Origin: CAZLNO01 sp964561005
Lineage (GTDB): Bacteria; Pseudomonadota; Alphaproteobacteria; Kiloniellales; Rhodovibrionaceae
Assembly (NCBI GenBank): GCA_964561005.1
Contig: CAZLNO010000025.1
Location: 1 to 36,017 of the forward strand
Direction of reading: 5' to 3'
Length of the DNA stretch: 36,017 nt
Part shown: positions 1 through 8,021 of the stretch, in pieces
Layout of the letters: the number at the start of each line of letters is the position of its first letter
Position numbering within the stretch: position 1 is the stretch's first letter
The notes under the pieces: generated by a model
The model's input: only the letters and a program-made list of their open reading frames with translations
What the model was told of the DNA's origin: nothing
Database searches by the model: none
Position numbers and translations under genes: made by a program

Positions 1-2
1 TG

Positions 3-929
3 GGCGCCGCGCAGGCGCAAGGCCACGACGTGGTCGCGCCCGAGGACCACGGTCTTGGTCCAATCGCGGCGGTGCACACGCCCGAATACCTGCAGTTCCT
101 GCAGAACGCCTATACGCGCTGGCAGCGCATCGAGGGGGCGTCGGCGGAGATCGTGCCCAACATCCATCCCGACCGCCGCACCGCCAGCTACCCCAAGTCG
201 GTGGTGGGGCAGGCGGGCTATCACATGGCCGACACCGCCTGCCCGATCTCGGCGGCGACCTGGGGCTCGGCCATCGCCAGCGCCCACACGGCGGTGCATG
301 CGGCACGCCTGCTGCGCGACGGGACGCCGCACGCCTACGCGCTTTGCCGGCCGCCGGGACACCACGCCTTCAAGGACCTGGCTGGCGGCTTCTGCTTCCT
401 CAACAACACGGCCATCGCGGCCCAGGACCTGCGCGCCATGGCCGGTCGCGTGGCGATCCTCGACGTCGACCTGCACCACGGCAACGGCACCCAGGGCATC
501 TTCTACGACCGCGCCGACGTCCTGACGGTGTCGATCCATGCCGATCCGGCGCGCTTCTATCCCTTCTTCTGGGGCCATGCCTCGGAGCGCGGCGAGGGAG
601 CGGGACTCGGCTACAACCTCAACCTGCCGCTGCCGCGCGGCAGCGGCGACGACGCCTTCATGGCCGCCCTGGCCGAAGGGTTGACGCGGATCGAGGCTTT
701 CGCCCCGCATGTGGTGGTGGTGGCGCTGGGTCTGGACGCCTATGAGGGCGATCCTTTCGGCGGCCTCACGGTCACCACCGAAGGCTTCGCGCGCATCGCC
801 GAGGCCATCGCCGGCCTGAAGCGGCCGACTTTGCTGGTGCAGGAGGGCGGCTACCTCTGCGAAGACCTGGGCCGGAATCTTGCCAGCTTTCTGGGCGCCT
901 TCGAGGCGGCGCACCGGACCGGCGGCTAA
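3..929 (+). CDS. histone deacetylase family protein (acetylpolyamine amidohydrolase-like), 5' partial
   Basis: Zn-dependent deacetylase of the arginase/HDAC fold, expected to remove acetyl groups from acetylpolyamines or other small acetyl-amines in the cytoplasm. The reading frame is open to the window edge and the first visible residues (GAAQAQGHDVVAPEDH) already belong to the family, so the true start lies upstream. The GTG at 30 is not the start. Visible motifs are the His-His pair in RPPGHHAF, the GGFCFLNN loop, the zinc ligands Asp and His in DVDLHHGNGTQ, and the late Asp in LGLDAYEGDPFGG. All key catalytic residues are present. The stop overlaps the stop of the convergent GNAT gene by 4 nt. 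Family assignment is firm, but substrate (polyamine or other) is inferred from the AphA-like loop sequence and the SSAT-like neighbour. Confidence 0.9.
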   Translation, partial: GAAQAQGHDVVAPEDHGLGPIAAVHTPEYLQFLQNAYTRWQRIEGASAEIVPNIHPDRRTASYPKSVVGQAGYHMADTACPISAATWGSAIASAHTAVHAARLLRDGTPHAYALCRPPGHHAFKDLAGGFCFLNNTAIAAQDLRAMAGRVAILDVDLHHGNGTQGIFYDRADVLTVSIHADPARFYPFFWGHASERGEGAGLGYNLNLPLPRGSGDDAFMAALAEGLTRIEAFAPHVVVVALGLDAYEGDPFGGLTVTTEGFARIAEAIAGLKRPTLLVQEGGYLCEDLGRNLASFLGAFEAAHRTGG

Positions 930-1414
930 AGCCCGGACTTGGCCAGGGCGGCCAGGGCGGCGTCCTCGATGCGGCGGACCGCCTCGCCCGGGGCCGAGAA
1001 GCCCACGGCCGTGTACATCGCGTCGGCCTGCGCGTTGGCCTGGCTGACGTTCAGTTCCAGGCGCGTCCAGCCGCGCCGGCGCGCCTCCGCGGCGGCGTGC
1101 GCCAGGAGGCGGCGCCCCACGCCGGCGCCCCGCGCCTCGGGACGGACGTAGACGTTCTCTACCAACAGCACCGGCCCCGGCTTGAACAGGGAGAAAGCCT
1201 GGTAGAACGCCAGGTAGCCCACTGCCGCCCCGTTTCGGCTGGCGAGCAGCGCACGGAAGGGCGGCGGGTCCGCGGCCAGCCAGTCGCGAAGCTGCGCGGC
1301 CGAGGCGGGCGGCGTGCTCTTGCCTTCCCAGCGCGCCAGTTCGGCCACCAGCGCGGCGAGCGTGGCGGCATCCTGCGGCGTGGCATCGCGAATGGCGACC
1401 TCGTGGGCGGGCAT
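926..1414 (-). CDS. GNAT family N-acetyltransferase, diamine/spermidine acetyltransferase-like
   Basis: A 162-aa single-domain acetyl-CoA-dependent N-acetyltransferase. The acetyl-CoA pyrophosphate loop is ARGAGVGRRLL in the middle of the protein, preceded by strand VENVYVRPE and followed by the WTRLELNVSQAN strand and AMYTAVGF helix. The N-terminal half (ALVAELARWEG, then YLAFYQAFSLFKPGP) resembles spermidine/spermine acetyltransferases, where the corresponding YxxYSTWKG-like stretch contacts substrate. The ATG is preceded by GGAG with 6-nt spacing. The gene converges on the deacetylase with a 4-nt overlap of stops. The two enzymes could acetylate and deacetylate the same class of amine, but this is inference. 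An unrelated small-molecule GNAT substrate is the alternative. Confidence 0.85.
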   Translation of the reverse strand: MPAHEVAIRDATPQDAATLAALVAELARWEGKSTPPASAAQLRDWLAADPPPFRALLASRNGAAVGYLAFYQAFSLFKPGPVLLVENVYVRPEARGAGVGRRLLAHAAAEARRRGWTRLELNVSQANAQADAMYTAVGFSAPGEAVRRIEDAALAALAKSGL

Positions 1415-1592
1415 GGCGTCTCCGTTCCTTATGACGAGACACTTCGCCTAGCACGAGCAGGTACGCTTGCAAAGCGGCGCGCGGCCGGTCCGGTTGGAAG
1501 TTGCAGGGGAGCGGCTTCGCCTTTCTCTTTTGTGGCGTTTTCTCCCGCGTCGGCGCGTGGCAATATGGGCGGCAATGAAGGAGGCGACCAAG

Positions 1593-2171
1593 ATGGTCAC
1601 CTACGTCGGACAGGAGACGATGGCGCTGGGCGTGGTGCTGGAGCGCCGGCCGAGCGACCATCCCTGGCTGGATCATACCTGGCGGGCGATCGGCGTGATT
1701 CCGGGCGCGCCTGCTCTGGACCCCAAGGGCGCGTGGAAGGAGCTGCGGCGTGAGGGCGGGGTCGTGCAGTTCCACGCCGGCACGCTGGAGGTCAGCCTGT
1801 TCCGCAAGGAAACCGAGGGCTACCGCGCCAACCTGTCGCAACATCCCCCGCGCATCTTCGTGGTGCTGCGCCGCGACGAGGACCCGGACAGCCCGCACGA
1901 GCTGTGGCCGTTCCACGTGACGGCCTGTCCCTTCGAGGCGCAGATCTATCTCGACAACGGCGAGGACGTCGTGGAGGCGGTGGCGATGCCGGAGATCGTG
2001 GCCGCCTGGGTGAAGGACTATGTCGACCGCCACCATGTCGAGCAGCCATTCAAGAAACGCAAGCGCCGGCCGCACGTGCCGCAGGACAAGGAAGCGCGGC
2101 AGCCCTTCGAGCCGCCGCCGTCCTCGCCTCCCCGGACCGGCGGCTCCTCGACGCGCGGAGGCGGACAATGA
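1593..2171 (+). CDS. DUF3305 domain-containing protein (formate dehydrogenase-associated)
   Basis: A 192-aa cytoplasmic protein with no signal peptide or membrane segment. It matches the DUF3305 pattern (VVLERRPSDHPWLDHTWRAI near the N-terminus, then an FHA-TLEVSLFRKETEGYR core and FHVTACPFEA-x-YLDNGEDVVE). The C-terminal tail is basic and Pro/Arg-rich. Start chosen at 1593 because AAGGAGG lies 8 nt upstream (1578-1584); in-frame ATGs at 1467 and 1575 are poorer. Function is unknown. Known context is that DUF3305 and DUF3306 genes sit next to each other ahead of TorD and FDH genes in proteobacteria, and exactly that order is seen here. The stop overlaps the next start (ATGA). Confidence 0.85.
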   Translation: MVTYVGQETMALGVVLERRPSDHPWLDHTWRAIGVIPGAPALDPKGAWKELRREGGVVQFHAGTLEVSLFRKETEGYRANLSQHPPRIFVVLRRDEDPDSPHELWPFHVTACPFEAQIYLDNGEDVVEAVAMPEIVAAWVKDYVDRHHVEQPFKKRKRRPHVPQDKEARQPFEPPPSSPPRTGGSSTRGGGQ

Positions 2172-2833
2172 ATCAGAAGGACGATCAGGGCTTTCTCGAC
2201 CGCTGGTCGCGGCGCAAGCGCGGATCGGATGCGCTGTCGTCGGAGGACACGGCCAGCCATCCGCCCACCGAAACGCACGCGACGGCCGAGCCGGATGCCG
2301 AGGCGCAGCGGCGTCTGGTGGAAAGCCTGCCGGACGTGGACAGCCTGACCGAGGAGTCGGACTTCACGGCCTTCCTGCAGCAGGGCGTGCCCGACGAACT
2401 GCGCCAGCGCGCGCTGCGCAAGCTGTGGCGGCTCAACCCCGTGTTCGCCAATCTCGACGGGCTGAACGACTACGATCTGGACTACACCGACGCCGCCGCG
2501 GTGGTCGAGAACCTCAAGACCGCCTACCGGGCCGGGAAAGGCTACTTGACGCCCCAAGAGGCGGACGAAGCGCCGTCGGCTTCGGCCGAGGCGCGTCGGG
2601 ACGAGGCCGCCGCGACCCCGGCGGCCCCGGAGGCGGCGGAGCGCTCGCAACCGCACCCGCGCGATACGGCCCCCGCGGGGGAAGACCGTGCAACGAACCG
2701 GCCGAGCGAGGGGACCGCTGACGGCAACGCCGCGTCATCGTGGACGCAGGACGACGCCTCGGACGCCGACGCACCGGCGCCGCCGCCGCGCGGCACGGCA
2801 GCCCGCCGAAGGTGGGGTGGCGGCCCGGCGTGA
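2168..2833 (+). CDS. DUF3306 domain-containing protein (formate dehydrogenase-associated)
   Basis: A 221-aa cytoplasmic protein, translationally coupled to the DUF3305 gene by a 4-nt ATGA overlap. The N-terminus (FLDRWSRRKR) and the conserved block (LTEESDFTAFLQQGVPDELR, then ALRKLWRLNPVFANLDGLNDYDLDYTD) are the DUF3306 signature. The C-terminal ~100 residues are low-complexity, Ala/Glu/Pro-rich and probably disordered. The role is unknown; by family context it is presumed to help FDH maturation or assembly. The assignment rests on motif recall, not a search. Confidence 0.85.
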   Translation: MNQKDDQGFLDRWSRRKRGSDALSSEDTASHPPTETHATAEPDAEAQRRLVESLPDVDSLTEESDFTAFLQQGVPDELRQRALRKLWRLNPVFANLDGLNDYDLDYTDAAAVVENLKTAYRAGKGYLTPQEADEAPSASAEARRDEAAATPAAPEAAERSQPHPRDTAPAGEDRATNRPSEGTADGNAASSWTQDDASDADAPAPPPRGTAARRRWGGGPA

Positions 2834-3068
2834 CAGTGTGTTTTGATCGGGATTGAGGAGACGAAATCGTACCTGAAACGCACTGCGCTGGATTTGTAAA
2901 AATACCGGCCACACGCACCTCCCGAACCGGCGTTTGCAAGATGGGCGGGCAAGAGCAAGGTGTGTTCTGCCCGTCGCGAGCAACTTTCTAACTGGTCTAC
3001 AAGAAAAGCCAACTTCGAGTCGTGCATGCGCGGGCCGCGGTTTGTTTGCGCTGCAACAAGGCGCATTG
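2834..3068. other. Intergenic region, no gene seen
   Basis: The gap between the DUF3306 stop and the TorD start (2834-3206) is 373 nt. Its first part is less GC-rich than the genes and shows no ORF with a ribosome site and no clear terminator hairpin. The second part (3069 onward) holds a promoter and a palindrome, listed separately. The gap suggests that DUF3305-DUF3306 and torD onward can be transcribed separately. Confidence 0.5.
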
Positions 3069-3098
3069 TTGACATCGGCGCGCGGCCGGGTCTCTAAT
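3069..3098 (+). promoter_or_regulatory. Candidate sigma-70 promoter for the torD-fdh operon
   Basis: TTGACA (3069-3074) is a perfect -35 hexamer. TCTAAT (3093-3098) is a good -10 with an 18-nt spacer. Transcription would start near 3105, giving a ~100-nt leader before the TorD start at 3207. No mapped start site is available. Confidence 0.6.
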
Positions 3099-3118
3099 TA
3101 CCTTATTAAGAACGAAAA

Positions 3119-3137
3119 ACCCCGCGAAAACTGGGGT
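3119..3137. promoter_or_regulatory. ACCCC-N9-GGGGT palindrome in the torD-fdh leader
   Basis: ACCCC (3119-3123) and GGGGT (3133-3137) form a dyad spaced by 9 nt, about +14 to +32 from the predicted transcription start. The same dyad with the same spacing occurs at 35680-35698 upstream of the polyferredoxin gene. It could be an operator or a short RNA hairpin. Confidence 0.35.
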
Positions 3138-3206
3138 CATGACCGGTGCGCGGCGACGGATCATGGACATCCGGACCCGCCCGGTACCGACAGGAGGCGA
3201 AACGCA

Positions 3207-3812
3207 TTGAATGGGGCGACGGCACCCGAACAGCTTGCCGAGGAAGACGGCCTGAGGGCGAATGTCTACGCGCTGGTGGCGCGTCTGCTGGCGCGGGCGC
3301 CGGACGCGGCGACTCTGGCGCGCCTGCGCGCGCTGGAGGGCGATGCCAGCGAGTTCGGCGAGGCGGTGCGGGCGCTGGCGCGCGCCGCATCGGCGACCAC
3401 GGCCGAGGCCGTGGAGGACGAGTACTTCAACCTCTTCATCGGCATCGGCGAGAGCGAGCTGCGGCCCTACGGCTCCTACTATCTTACCGGTTTCCTGAAC
3501 GAAAAGCCGCTGGCGAACCTGCGCTTCGACATGCGCCGGCTAGGCATCTCGCGCGCCGAGGGCGTGGCCGAGTCCGAGGACCACATCGCCGCCCTGTGCG
3601 AGATGATGGCGGGGCTGATCACCGGCGCCTTCGGGGCCCCGGCCTCGCTGGACGAGCAGCGGGCCTTCTATCAGCAGCATCTCGGCAACTGGGCGCCGCG
3701 TTTTTTCGCCGACCTGGAGGCGGCGCAGGGCGCGTCGTTCTACATGCCGGTCGGCTCCATCGGCCGGTTGTTCCTGGAGATCGAGACGCAGGCGTTCGAG
3801 ATGGGGGACTGA
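3207..3812 (+). CDS. TorD/DmsD-family molybdoenzyme chaperone (formate dehydrogenase-specific)
   Basis: A 201-aa all-helical cytoplasmic chaperone. Members bind the twin-arginine signal of a molybdoenzyme and hold it until the cofactor is inserted. The sequence shows the TorD helix start (LRANVYALVARLLARAP), the central EYFNLFIGIG segment, the PYGSYYLTGFL motif typical of TorD proteins linked to formate dehydrogenases, and AESEDHIAALCEMM. The best start is TTG at 3207, with AGGAGG 9 nt upstream (3192-3197). The ATG at 3211 is out of frame. The region before TTG (GACAGGAG, 3189-3196) is complementary to the putative small RNA at 18898-18987. The likely client is the TAT-bearing alpha subunit encoded at 4163. 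Confidence 0.88.
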   Translation: MNGATAPEQLAEEDGLRANVYALVARLLARAPDAATLARLRALEGDASEFGEAVRALARAASATTAEAVEDEYFNLFIGIGESELRPYGSYYLTGFLNEKPLANLRFDMRRLGISRAEGVAESEDHIAALCEMMAGLITGAFGAPASLDEQRAFYQQHLGNWAPRFFADLEAAQGASFYMPVGSIGRLFLEIETQAFEMGD

Positions 3813-3845
3813 AGTCACCCGGCGACGACCCGCGCCGGGGCGGGC

Positions 3846-3860
3846 GCACCCGAAGGGTGC
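3846..3860 (+). other. Small perfect hairpin between torD and the TAT-peptide gene
   Basis: GCACCC, GAA, GGGTGC: a 6-bp perfect stem closed by a three-base loop, 26 nt before the next start codon. There is no T-tract, so it is not an obvious terminator. It may modulate mRNA processing or expression of the downstream genes. Confidence 0.4.
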
Positions 3861-3885
3861 ATGCAAGGAAAAGGTAGGTGGGTTC

Positions 3886-4095
3886 ATGAGCAAGAAGCAG
3901 GAAACCTCGAAGGCGCGGCGGAACTTCTTCCGCACCGCCGGGCTCGGGATCGGCGCCATGGGCGCCGCCGTCGTCGGCCTGCGCGCGGGCGACGGCGAGG
4001 CGGCCGTGGAGCGTCGCGATTCCGGCAAGAAGACGCGCGCGGGCTATCAGGAAACCGCCCACGTGAAGAAGTACTACGAGCTGGCGCGGTTCTGA
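3886..4095 (+). CDS. Formate dehydrogenase region TAT-target peptide (twin-arginine signal domain protein)
   Basis: A 69-aa protein that is half twin-arginine signal: SKARRNFFRTAGLGIGAMGAAVVGLRAG supplies RRNFF and a hydrophobic core. It is followed by a short mature part ending in YQETAHVKKYYELARF. This matches the known family of short TAT peptides encoded just upstream of the FDH alpha subunit (the YQET.H...YY..A tail is diagnostic). The mature part has no cofactor motif. It may be an exported small subunit or maturation factor; its biochemical role is unknown. A purine-rich ribosome site (AAGGTAGG) lies upstream. It sits between the chaperone and alpha genes. Confidence 0.85.
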   Translation: MSKKQETSKARRNFFRTAGLGIGAMGAAVVGLRAGDGEAAVERRDSGKKTRAGYQETAHVKKYYELARF

Positions 4096-4162
4096 CCGCC
4101 AACCGGCCCGCGACCGGCGGCCGGCAGGGGCCGCGGCAACAAGACCAACGCAGGAGAGGTCG

Positions 4163-7036
4163 ATGCTTACCAGAAAGACGAATGGGGCGGCACGGAATGC
4201 CCGTCTGTCGAAGGCGCTGGCCGGCGCTGCCGGCGGGGCCATCGACCGCCGGAGCTTTCTGAAGCGCTCCGGCTTGACGGTCGGCGGTGTCGCCGCGGCC
4301 AGCACCATGGACTTCGGCATGGTGCGCAAGGCCGAGGCTCAGCAAGCCGCCGACGCGGGCAAGGTGGAGATCCGCAAGTCGGTGTGCACCCATTGCTCGG
4401 TTGGCTGCACCGTCATGGCGGAGGTGCAGGACGGCGTCTGGGTCGGCCAGGAGCCCGGCTGGGACAGCCCGTTCAACCTGGGCACGCACTGCGCCAAGGG
4501 CGCCTCGGTGCGCGAGCACGCCCACGGCGAGCGGCGCCTGAAAACGCCGGTCAAGATGGAAGGCGGCAAGTGGAAGAAGGTCTCCTGGGAGGACGCGATC
4601 AACGAGATCGGCGACAAGCTCCTGGAGATCCGCGAACAGTCGGGACCCGACTCGGTGTACTGGCTGGGCTCGGCCAAGCACAGCAACGAGCAGTCCTACC
4701 TGTTCCGCAAGTTCGCCGCCTTCTGGGGCACGAACAACGTCGACCACCAGGCGCGGATCTGCCATTCGACCACCGTCGCGGGCGTGGCCAACACCTGGGG
4801 CTACGGCGCGATGACGAACAGCTACAACGACATCCACAACTCGCGCGCCATGTTCCTGATCGGCGGCAATCCCGCCGAGGCGCACCCGGTGTCGATGCAG
4901 CACCTGCTCAAGGCCAAGGAGCAGAACAACGCGCCGCTGATCGTCTGCGACCCGCGCTTCACGCGCACGGCGGCCCACGCCGACGAGTACGTGCGGCTGC
5001 GGCCGGGCACCGACGTGCCCTTCATCTGGGGCTTGCTCTGGCACATCTTCGAGAACGGCTGGGAGGACAAGAGCTACATCCGCCAGCGCGTCTGGGGCAT
5101 GGAGCAGGTCAAGGAAGAGGTCCGGCAGTGGACCCCGGACGAGGTCGAGCGCGTGACCGGCGTGCCGGGCTCGCAGGTCCGCCGCGTGGCCATGACGCTG
5201 GCCAACAACCGGCCGTTCACCATCATCTGGTGCATGGGCGGCACGCAGCACCACATCGGCAACAACAACACCCGCGCCTACTGCATCCTGGGTCTGGCGC
5301 TGGGCGTGATCGGCAAGCAGGGCGGCGGCGCCAACATCTTCCGCGGCCATGACAACGTGCAGGGCGCCACCGACCTGGGCGTGCTGTGCCACACCCTGCC
5401 CGGCTACTACGGCCTGAGCGAGGGCGCCTGGCGGCACTGGTCTCGCGTCTGGGACGTGGACTACGAGTACCTGCAGGGTCGCTTCCATTCCAAGGAACTG
5501 ATGGAATCGGCGGGCGTCCCGGTCTCGCGCTGGTTCGACCTGGCCCTCGAGGACAAGGGCAATATCGACCAGCCCGACAACCTCCGCGCCATGATCTTCG
5601 ACGGGCACGCGCCGAACTCGCAGACGCGCCTGCCCGACATGAAGAAGGCGATGGAGAAGCTGGACCTGCTGGTCGTCATCGACCCCTATCCGACGATGAC
5701 GGCGGTGATGCAGGACCGCACCGACGGTGTCTACCTGCTGCCGGCGGCCACGCAGTTCGAGACCTACGGCTCGGTGACCGCCTCCAACCGCTCGCTGCAG
5801 TGGCGCGAGAAGGTCGTCGACCCGGTGTTCGAGAGCAGGCCGGACCACGAGATTCTCTACATGCTCGCGGAAAAGCTCGGCTTCGCCGACGAGTGCTTCA
5901 AGAACGTCCAGGTCAACGGCAAGGAGCCGCTGGTGGAGGACATGACCCGCGAGTTCAATCGCGGCATGTGGACCATCGGCTACACCGGGCAGTCGCCGGA
6001 GCGGCTGAAGCTGCACATGCAGCAGCAGCACACCTTCGACCGCACGACGCTGAAGGCGATCGGCGGCCCGGCCGACGGCGACTACTACGGCCTGCCGTGG
6101 CCGTGCTGGGGCACCGCGGCGATGAAGCACCCGGGCACGCCGGTGCTCTACGACACCTCGAAGCCGGTGGCCGAGGGCGGCCTGTGCTTCCGCGCCCGCT
6201 TCGGCGTGGAGCGCGACGGCCAGAACCTGCTGGCCGAGGGCAGCTATCCCGCGGGCTCGGAGATCAAGGACGGCTATCCCGAGTTCACCATGGCGATGCT
6301 GAAGAAGCTCGGCTGGGACAAGGACCTGACCGAGGAGGAACGCAGCACGATCGAGGCGATCGCCGGCGACAAGACGAACTGGAAGACCGACCTTTCGGGC
6401 GGCATCCAGCGCGTGGCGATCAAGCACGGCTGCGCCCCGTTCGGCAACGCCAAGGCCCGGACCGTGGTCTGGAACTTCCCCGACCCCGTGCCGGTGCACC
6501 GCGAGCCGCTGTATGCGCCGGATCGCGAGCTGGTGGCCAAGTATCCGACCTACGACGACCGGCGGATGTACCGTCTGCCGATCCTCTACAGCTCCATCCA
6601 GCAAGAGGACTTCACCCAGGACTTCCCGCTCATCCTCACCTCCGGCCGGCTGGTCGAGTACGAGGGCGGCGGCGAGGAGACCCGGTCGAACCCCTGGCTG
6701 GCCGAGCTGCAGCAGGACATGTTCGTCGAGATCAATCCCTATGACGCCAACGGCGTCGGGGCCAGGGACGGCCAGATGGTCTGGGTCCACAGCCCCGAGG
6801 GCGCGCGGATCAAGGTGAAGGCCATGGTCACCGAGCGTGTGGGCCGCGGCACGGTGTTCATGCCGTTCCACTTCGGCGGCTGGTGGATGGGCGAGTCGCA
6901 GCGCGACAAGTATCCCAAGGGCACCGACCCCTATGTGCTGGGCGAGGCGTCCAACACGGCGCAGACCTACGGCTACGATTCGGTCACCAACATGCAGGAG
7001 ACCAAGGCCACGCTTTGCCGCGTCGAGGCGGCGTGA
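4163..7036 (+). CDS. Formate dehydrogenase alpha (catalytic, molybdopterin) subunit, periplasmic TAT type
   Basis: A 957-aa catalytic subunit that oxidises formate to CO2 with a bis-molybdopterin Mo or W centre. It has a TAT signal (RR at 29-30, in IDRRSFLKRSGL), so the enzyme faces the periplasm. The 4Fe-4S ligands are Cys75, Cys78, Cys82 and Cys110. The metal ligand is Cys200 in ARICHSTTV, followed by the catalytic His201; it is a TGC codon, so this is the cysteine and not the selenocysteine version. Further molybdopterin motifs are IGGNPAEAHPV and the C-terminal SNTAQTYGYDSVTNMQETKA. Length is close to FdnG-type subunits. The ATG has AGGAG upstream (CGCAGGAGAGGTCG). It is followed after 23 nt by the beta subunit. 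Confidence 0.95.
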   Translation: MLTRKTNGAARNARLSKALAGAAGGAIDRRSFLKRSGLTVGGVAAASTMDFGMVRKAEAQQAADAGKVEIRKSVCTHCSVGCTVMAEVQDGVWVGQEPGWDSPFNLGTHCAKGASVREHAHGERRLKTPVKMEGGKWKKVSWEDAINEIGDKLLEIREQSGPDSVYWLGSAKHSNEQSYLFRKFAAFWGTNNVDHQARICHSTTVAGVANTWGYGAMTNSYNDIHNSRAMFLIGGNPAEAHPVSMQHLLKAKEQNNAPLIVCDPRFTRTAAHADEYVRLRPGTDVPFIWGLLWHIFENGWEDKSYIRQRVWGMEQVKEEVRQWTPDEVERVTGVPGSQVRRVAMTLANNRPFTIIWCMGGTQHHIGNNNTRAYCILGLALGVIGKQGGGANIFRGHDNVQGATDLGVLCHTLPGYYGLSEGAWRHWSRVWDVDYEYLQGRFHSKELMESAGVPVSRWFDLALEDKGNIDQPDNLRAMIFDGHAPNSQTRLPDMKKAMEKLDLLVVIDPYPTMTAVMQDRTDGVYLLPAATQFETYGSVTASNRSLQWREKVVDPVFESRPDHEILYMLAEKLGFADECFKNVQVNGKEPLVEDMTREFNRGMWTIGYTGQSPERLKLHMQQQHTFDRTTLKAIGGPADGDYYGLPWPCWGTAAMKHPGTPVLYDTSKPVAEGGLCFRARFGVERDGQNLLAEGSYPAGSEIKDGYPEFTMAMLKKLGWDKDLTEEERSTIEAIAGDKTNWKTDLSGGIQRVAIKHGCAPFGNAKARTVVWNFPDPVPVHREPLYAPDRELVAKYPTYDDRRMYRLPILYSSIQQEDFTQDFPLILTSGRLVEYEGGGEETRSNPWLAELQQDMFVEINPYDANGVGARDGQMVWVHSPEGARIKVKAMVTERVGRGTVFMPFHFGGWWMGESQRDKYPKGTDPYVLGEASNTAQTYGYDSVTNMQETKATLCRVEAA

Positions 7037-7059
7037 GACGGTCCGGGGAGATTTGACAG

Positions 7060-7656
7060 ATGGCACGGATGAAATTTCTCTGCGACGCCGAGCGCTGCAT
7101 CGAGTGCAACGCCTGCGTCACGGCTTGTAAGAACGAGCACGAGGTCCCCTGGGGCGTGAACCGTCGGCGCGTCGTCACGATCAACGACGGCAAGCCCGGC
7201 GAGCGCTCCATCTCGGTGGCCTGCATGCACTGCTCCGACGCGCCCTGCGTGGCGGTCTGTCCGGTGGACTGCTTCTACACCACGGACGAGGGCGTCGTGC
7301 TGTGGTCGAAGGATCTCTGCATCGGCTGCGGCTACTGCTTCTACGCCTGCCCGTTCGGGGCGCCGCAGTATCCGCAGGCCGGCAACTTCGGCTCGCGCGG
7401 CAAGATGGACAAGTGCACCTTCTGCGCCGGCGGACCGGAGGAGAACAACTCCTCCGACGAGTACGCGAAGTACGGCTCCAACCGCCTGGCCGAGGGCAAG
7501 CTGCCGCTCTGCGCCGAGATGTGCGCGACCAAGGCGCTCTTGGCCGGCGACGGCGACACCGTGGCGGACATCTACCGCGAGCGGATCGTCGCCCGCGGCT
7601 TCGGCTCCGGCGCCTGGGGCTGGGGCACGGCCTACAGCCAGAAGTCCGGGTCCTGA
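7060..7656 (+). CDS. fdh3B: Formate dehydrogenase iron-sulfur (beta) subunit, FDH3 type
   Basis: A 198-aa electron-transfer subunit carrying sixteen cluster-type cysteines for four 4Fe-4S centres: CIECNACVTAC near the N-terminus, CMHCSDAPCVAVCP, CIGCGYCFYACPFG, and CTFC paired with CAEMC. It passes electrons from the alpha subunit to the cytochrome b gamma subunit. It has no own signal peptide, as expected if it is co-exported with the TAT-bearing partner. GGGGAG lies 9 nt before the ATG. It lacks the C-terminal membrane anchor helix of E. coli FdnH, which fits the shorter FDH3-type beta subunits. Confidence 0.93.
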   Translation: MARMKFLCDAERCIECNACVTACKNEHEVPWGVNRRRVVTINDGKPGERSISVACMHCSDAPCVAVCPVDCFYTTDEGVVLWSKDLCIGCGYCFYACPFGAPQYPQAGNFGSRGKMDKCTFCAGGPEENNSSDEYAKYGSNRLAEGKLPLCAEMCATKALLAGDGDTVADIYRERIVARGFGSGAWGWGTAYSQKSGS

Positions 7657-7829
7657 GCGGCGCGGCGGCCGCGGGTGTGTCCCCGCCGCCGCCGGGCTTG
7701 GGGTCGGCCGAGATCGGGGGCGGCGGGCATCAGCGCCGCCCCCGCTGCGCCTGGACGGTTGTCCCTGACAGTGGCGTGCGCCCGCGAACGGGAAAGGCGG
7801 GGACGAAGCCAAGGAGGCGAACGGACGGC

Positions 7830-8021
7830 ATGAGCGGCACATCGAAGTTGCTGGCGCTCGCCCTGGCGGGCGCGGCGGCGGCGCTTTCGGGCTGTGACGA
7901 GAGCGAACAGGATCGGGTGCTCTATCACGAGAAGGGTGTCTATCAGGGCCAGCCGGACCAGCCGCTGAAACCCGAGGTGGTCGACGAGCTGCGGGGTCGT
8001 GCGAAGCGGCAGGCCGGATGA
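7830..8021 (+). CDS. Small lipoprotein of the formate dehydrogenase operon
   Basis: A 63-aa protein with a signal peptide and lipobox L19-S20-G21-C22. The short mature part (DESEQDRVLYHEKGVYQGQP, then LKPEVVDELRGRAKRQ) has no cofactor motif. AAGGAGG (7811-7817) marks the start at 7830. The stop overlaps the start of the gamma gene (ATGA at 8018). Similar short lipoproteins with a YxxGVYxG motif occur in FDH operons in my recollection; the role is unknown, perhaps anchoring or assembly on the periplasmic side. Confidence 0.75.
   Translation: MSGTSKLLALALAGAAAALSGCDESEQDRVLYHEKGVYQGQPDQPLKPEVVDELRGRAKRQAG

Noticed and set aside
1901..2656. Overlapping reading frames on both strands in the DUF3305/DUF3306 genes
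   Set aside because: The products are Arg-rich and motif-free; the coupled DUF3305 and DUF3306 frames account for the coding signal.
4757..4765. Selenocysteine at the FDH active site
   Set aside because: The codon at the metal-ligand position is TGC in frame (Cys200), not TGA, and no stop interrupts the gene.
3884..7066. 1060-codon open frame on the minus strand opposite the alpha subunit gene
   Set aside because: Its product is Arg/His/Val/Leu-rich without any motif and mirrors the coding strand. High-GC genes commonly leave such antisense frames open.
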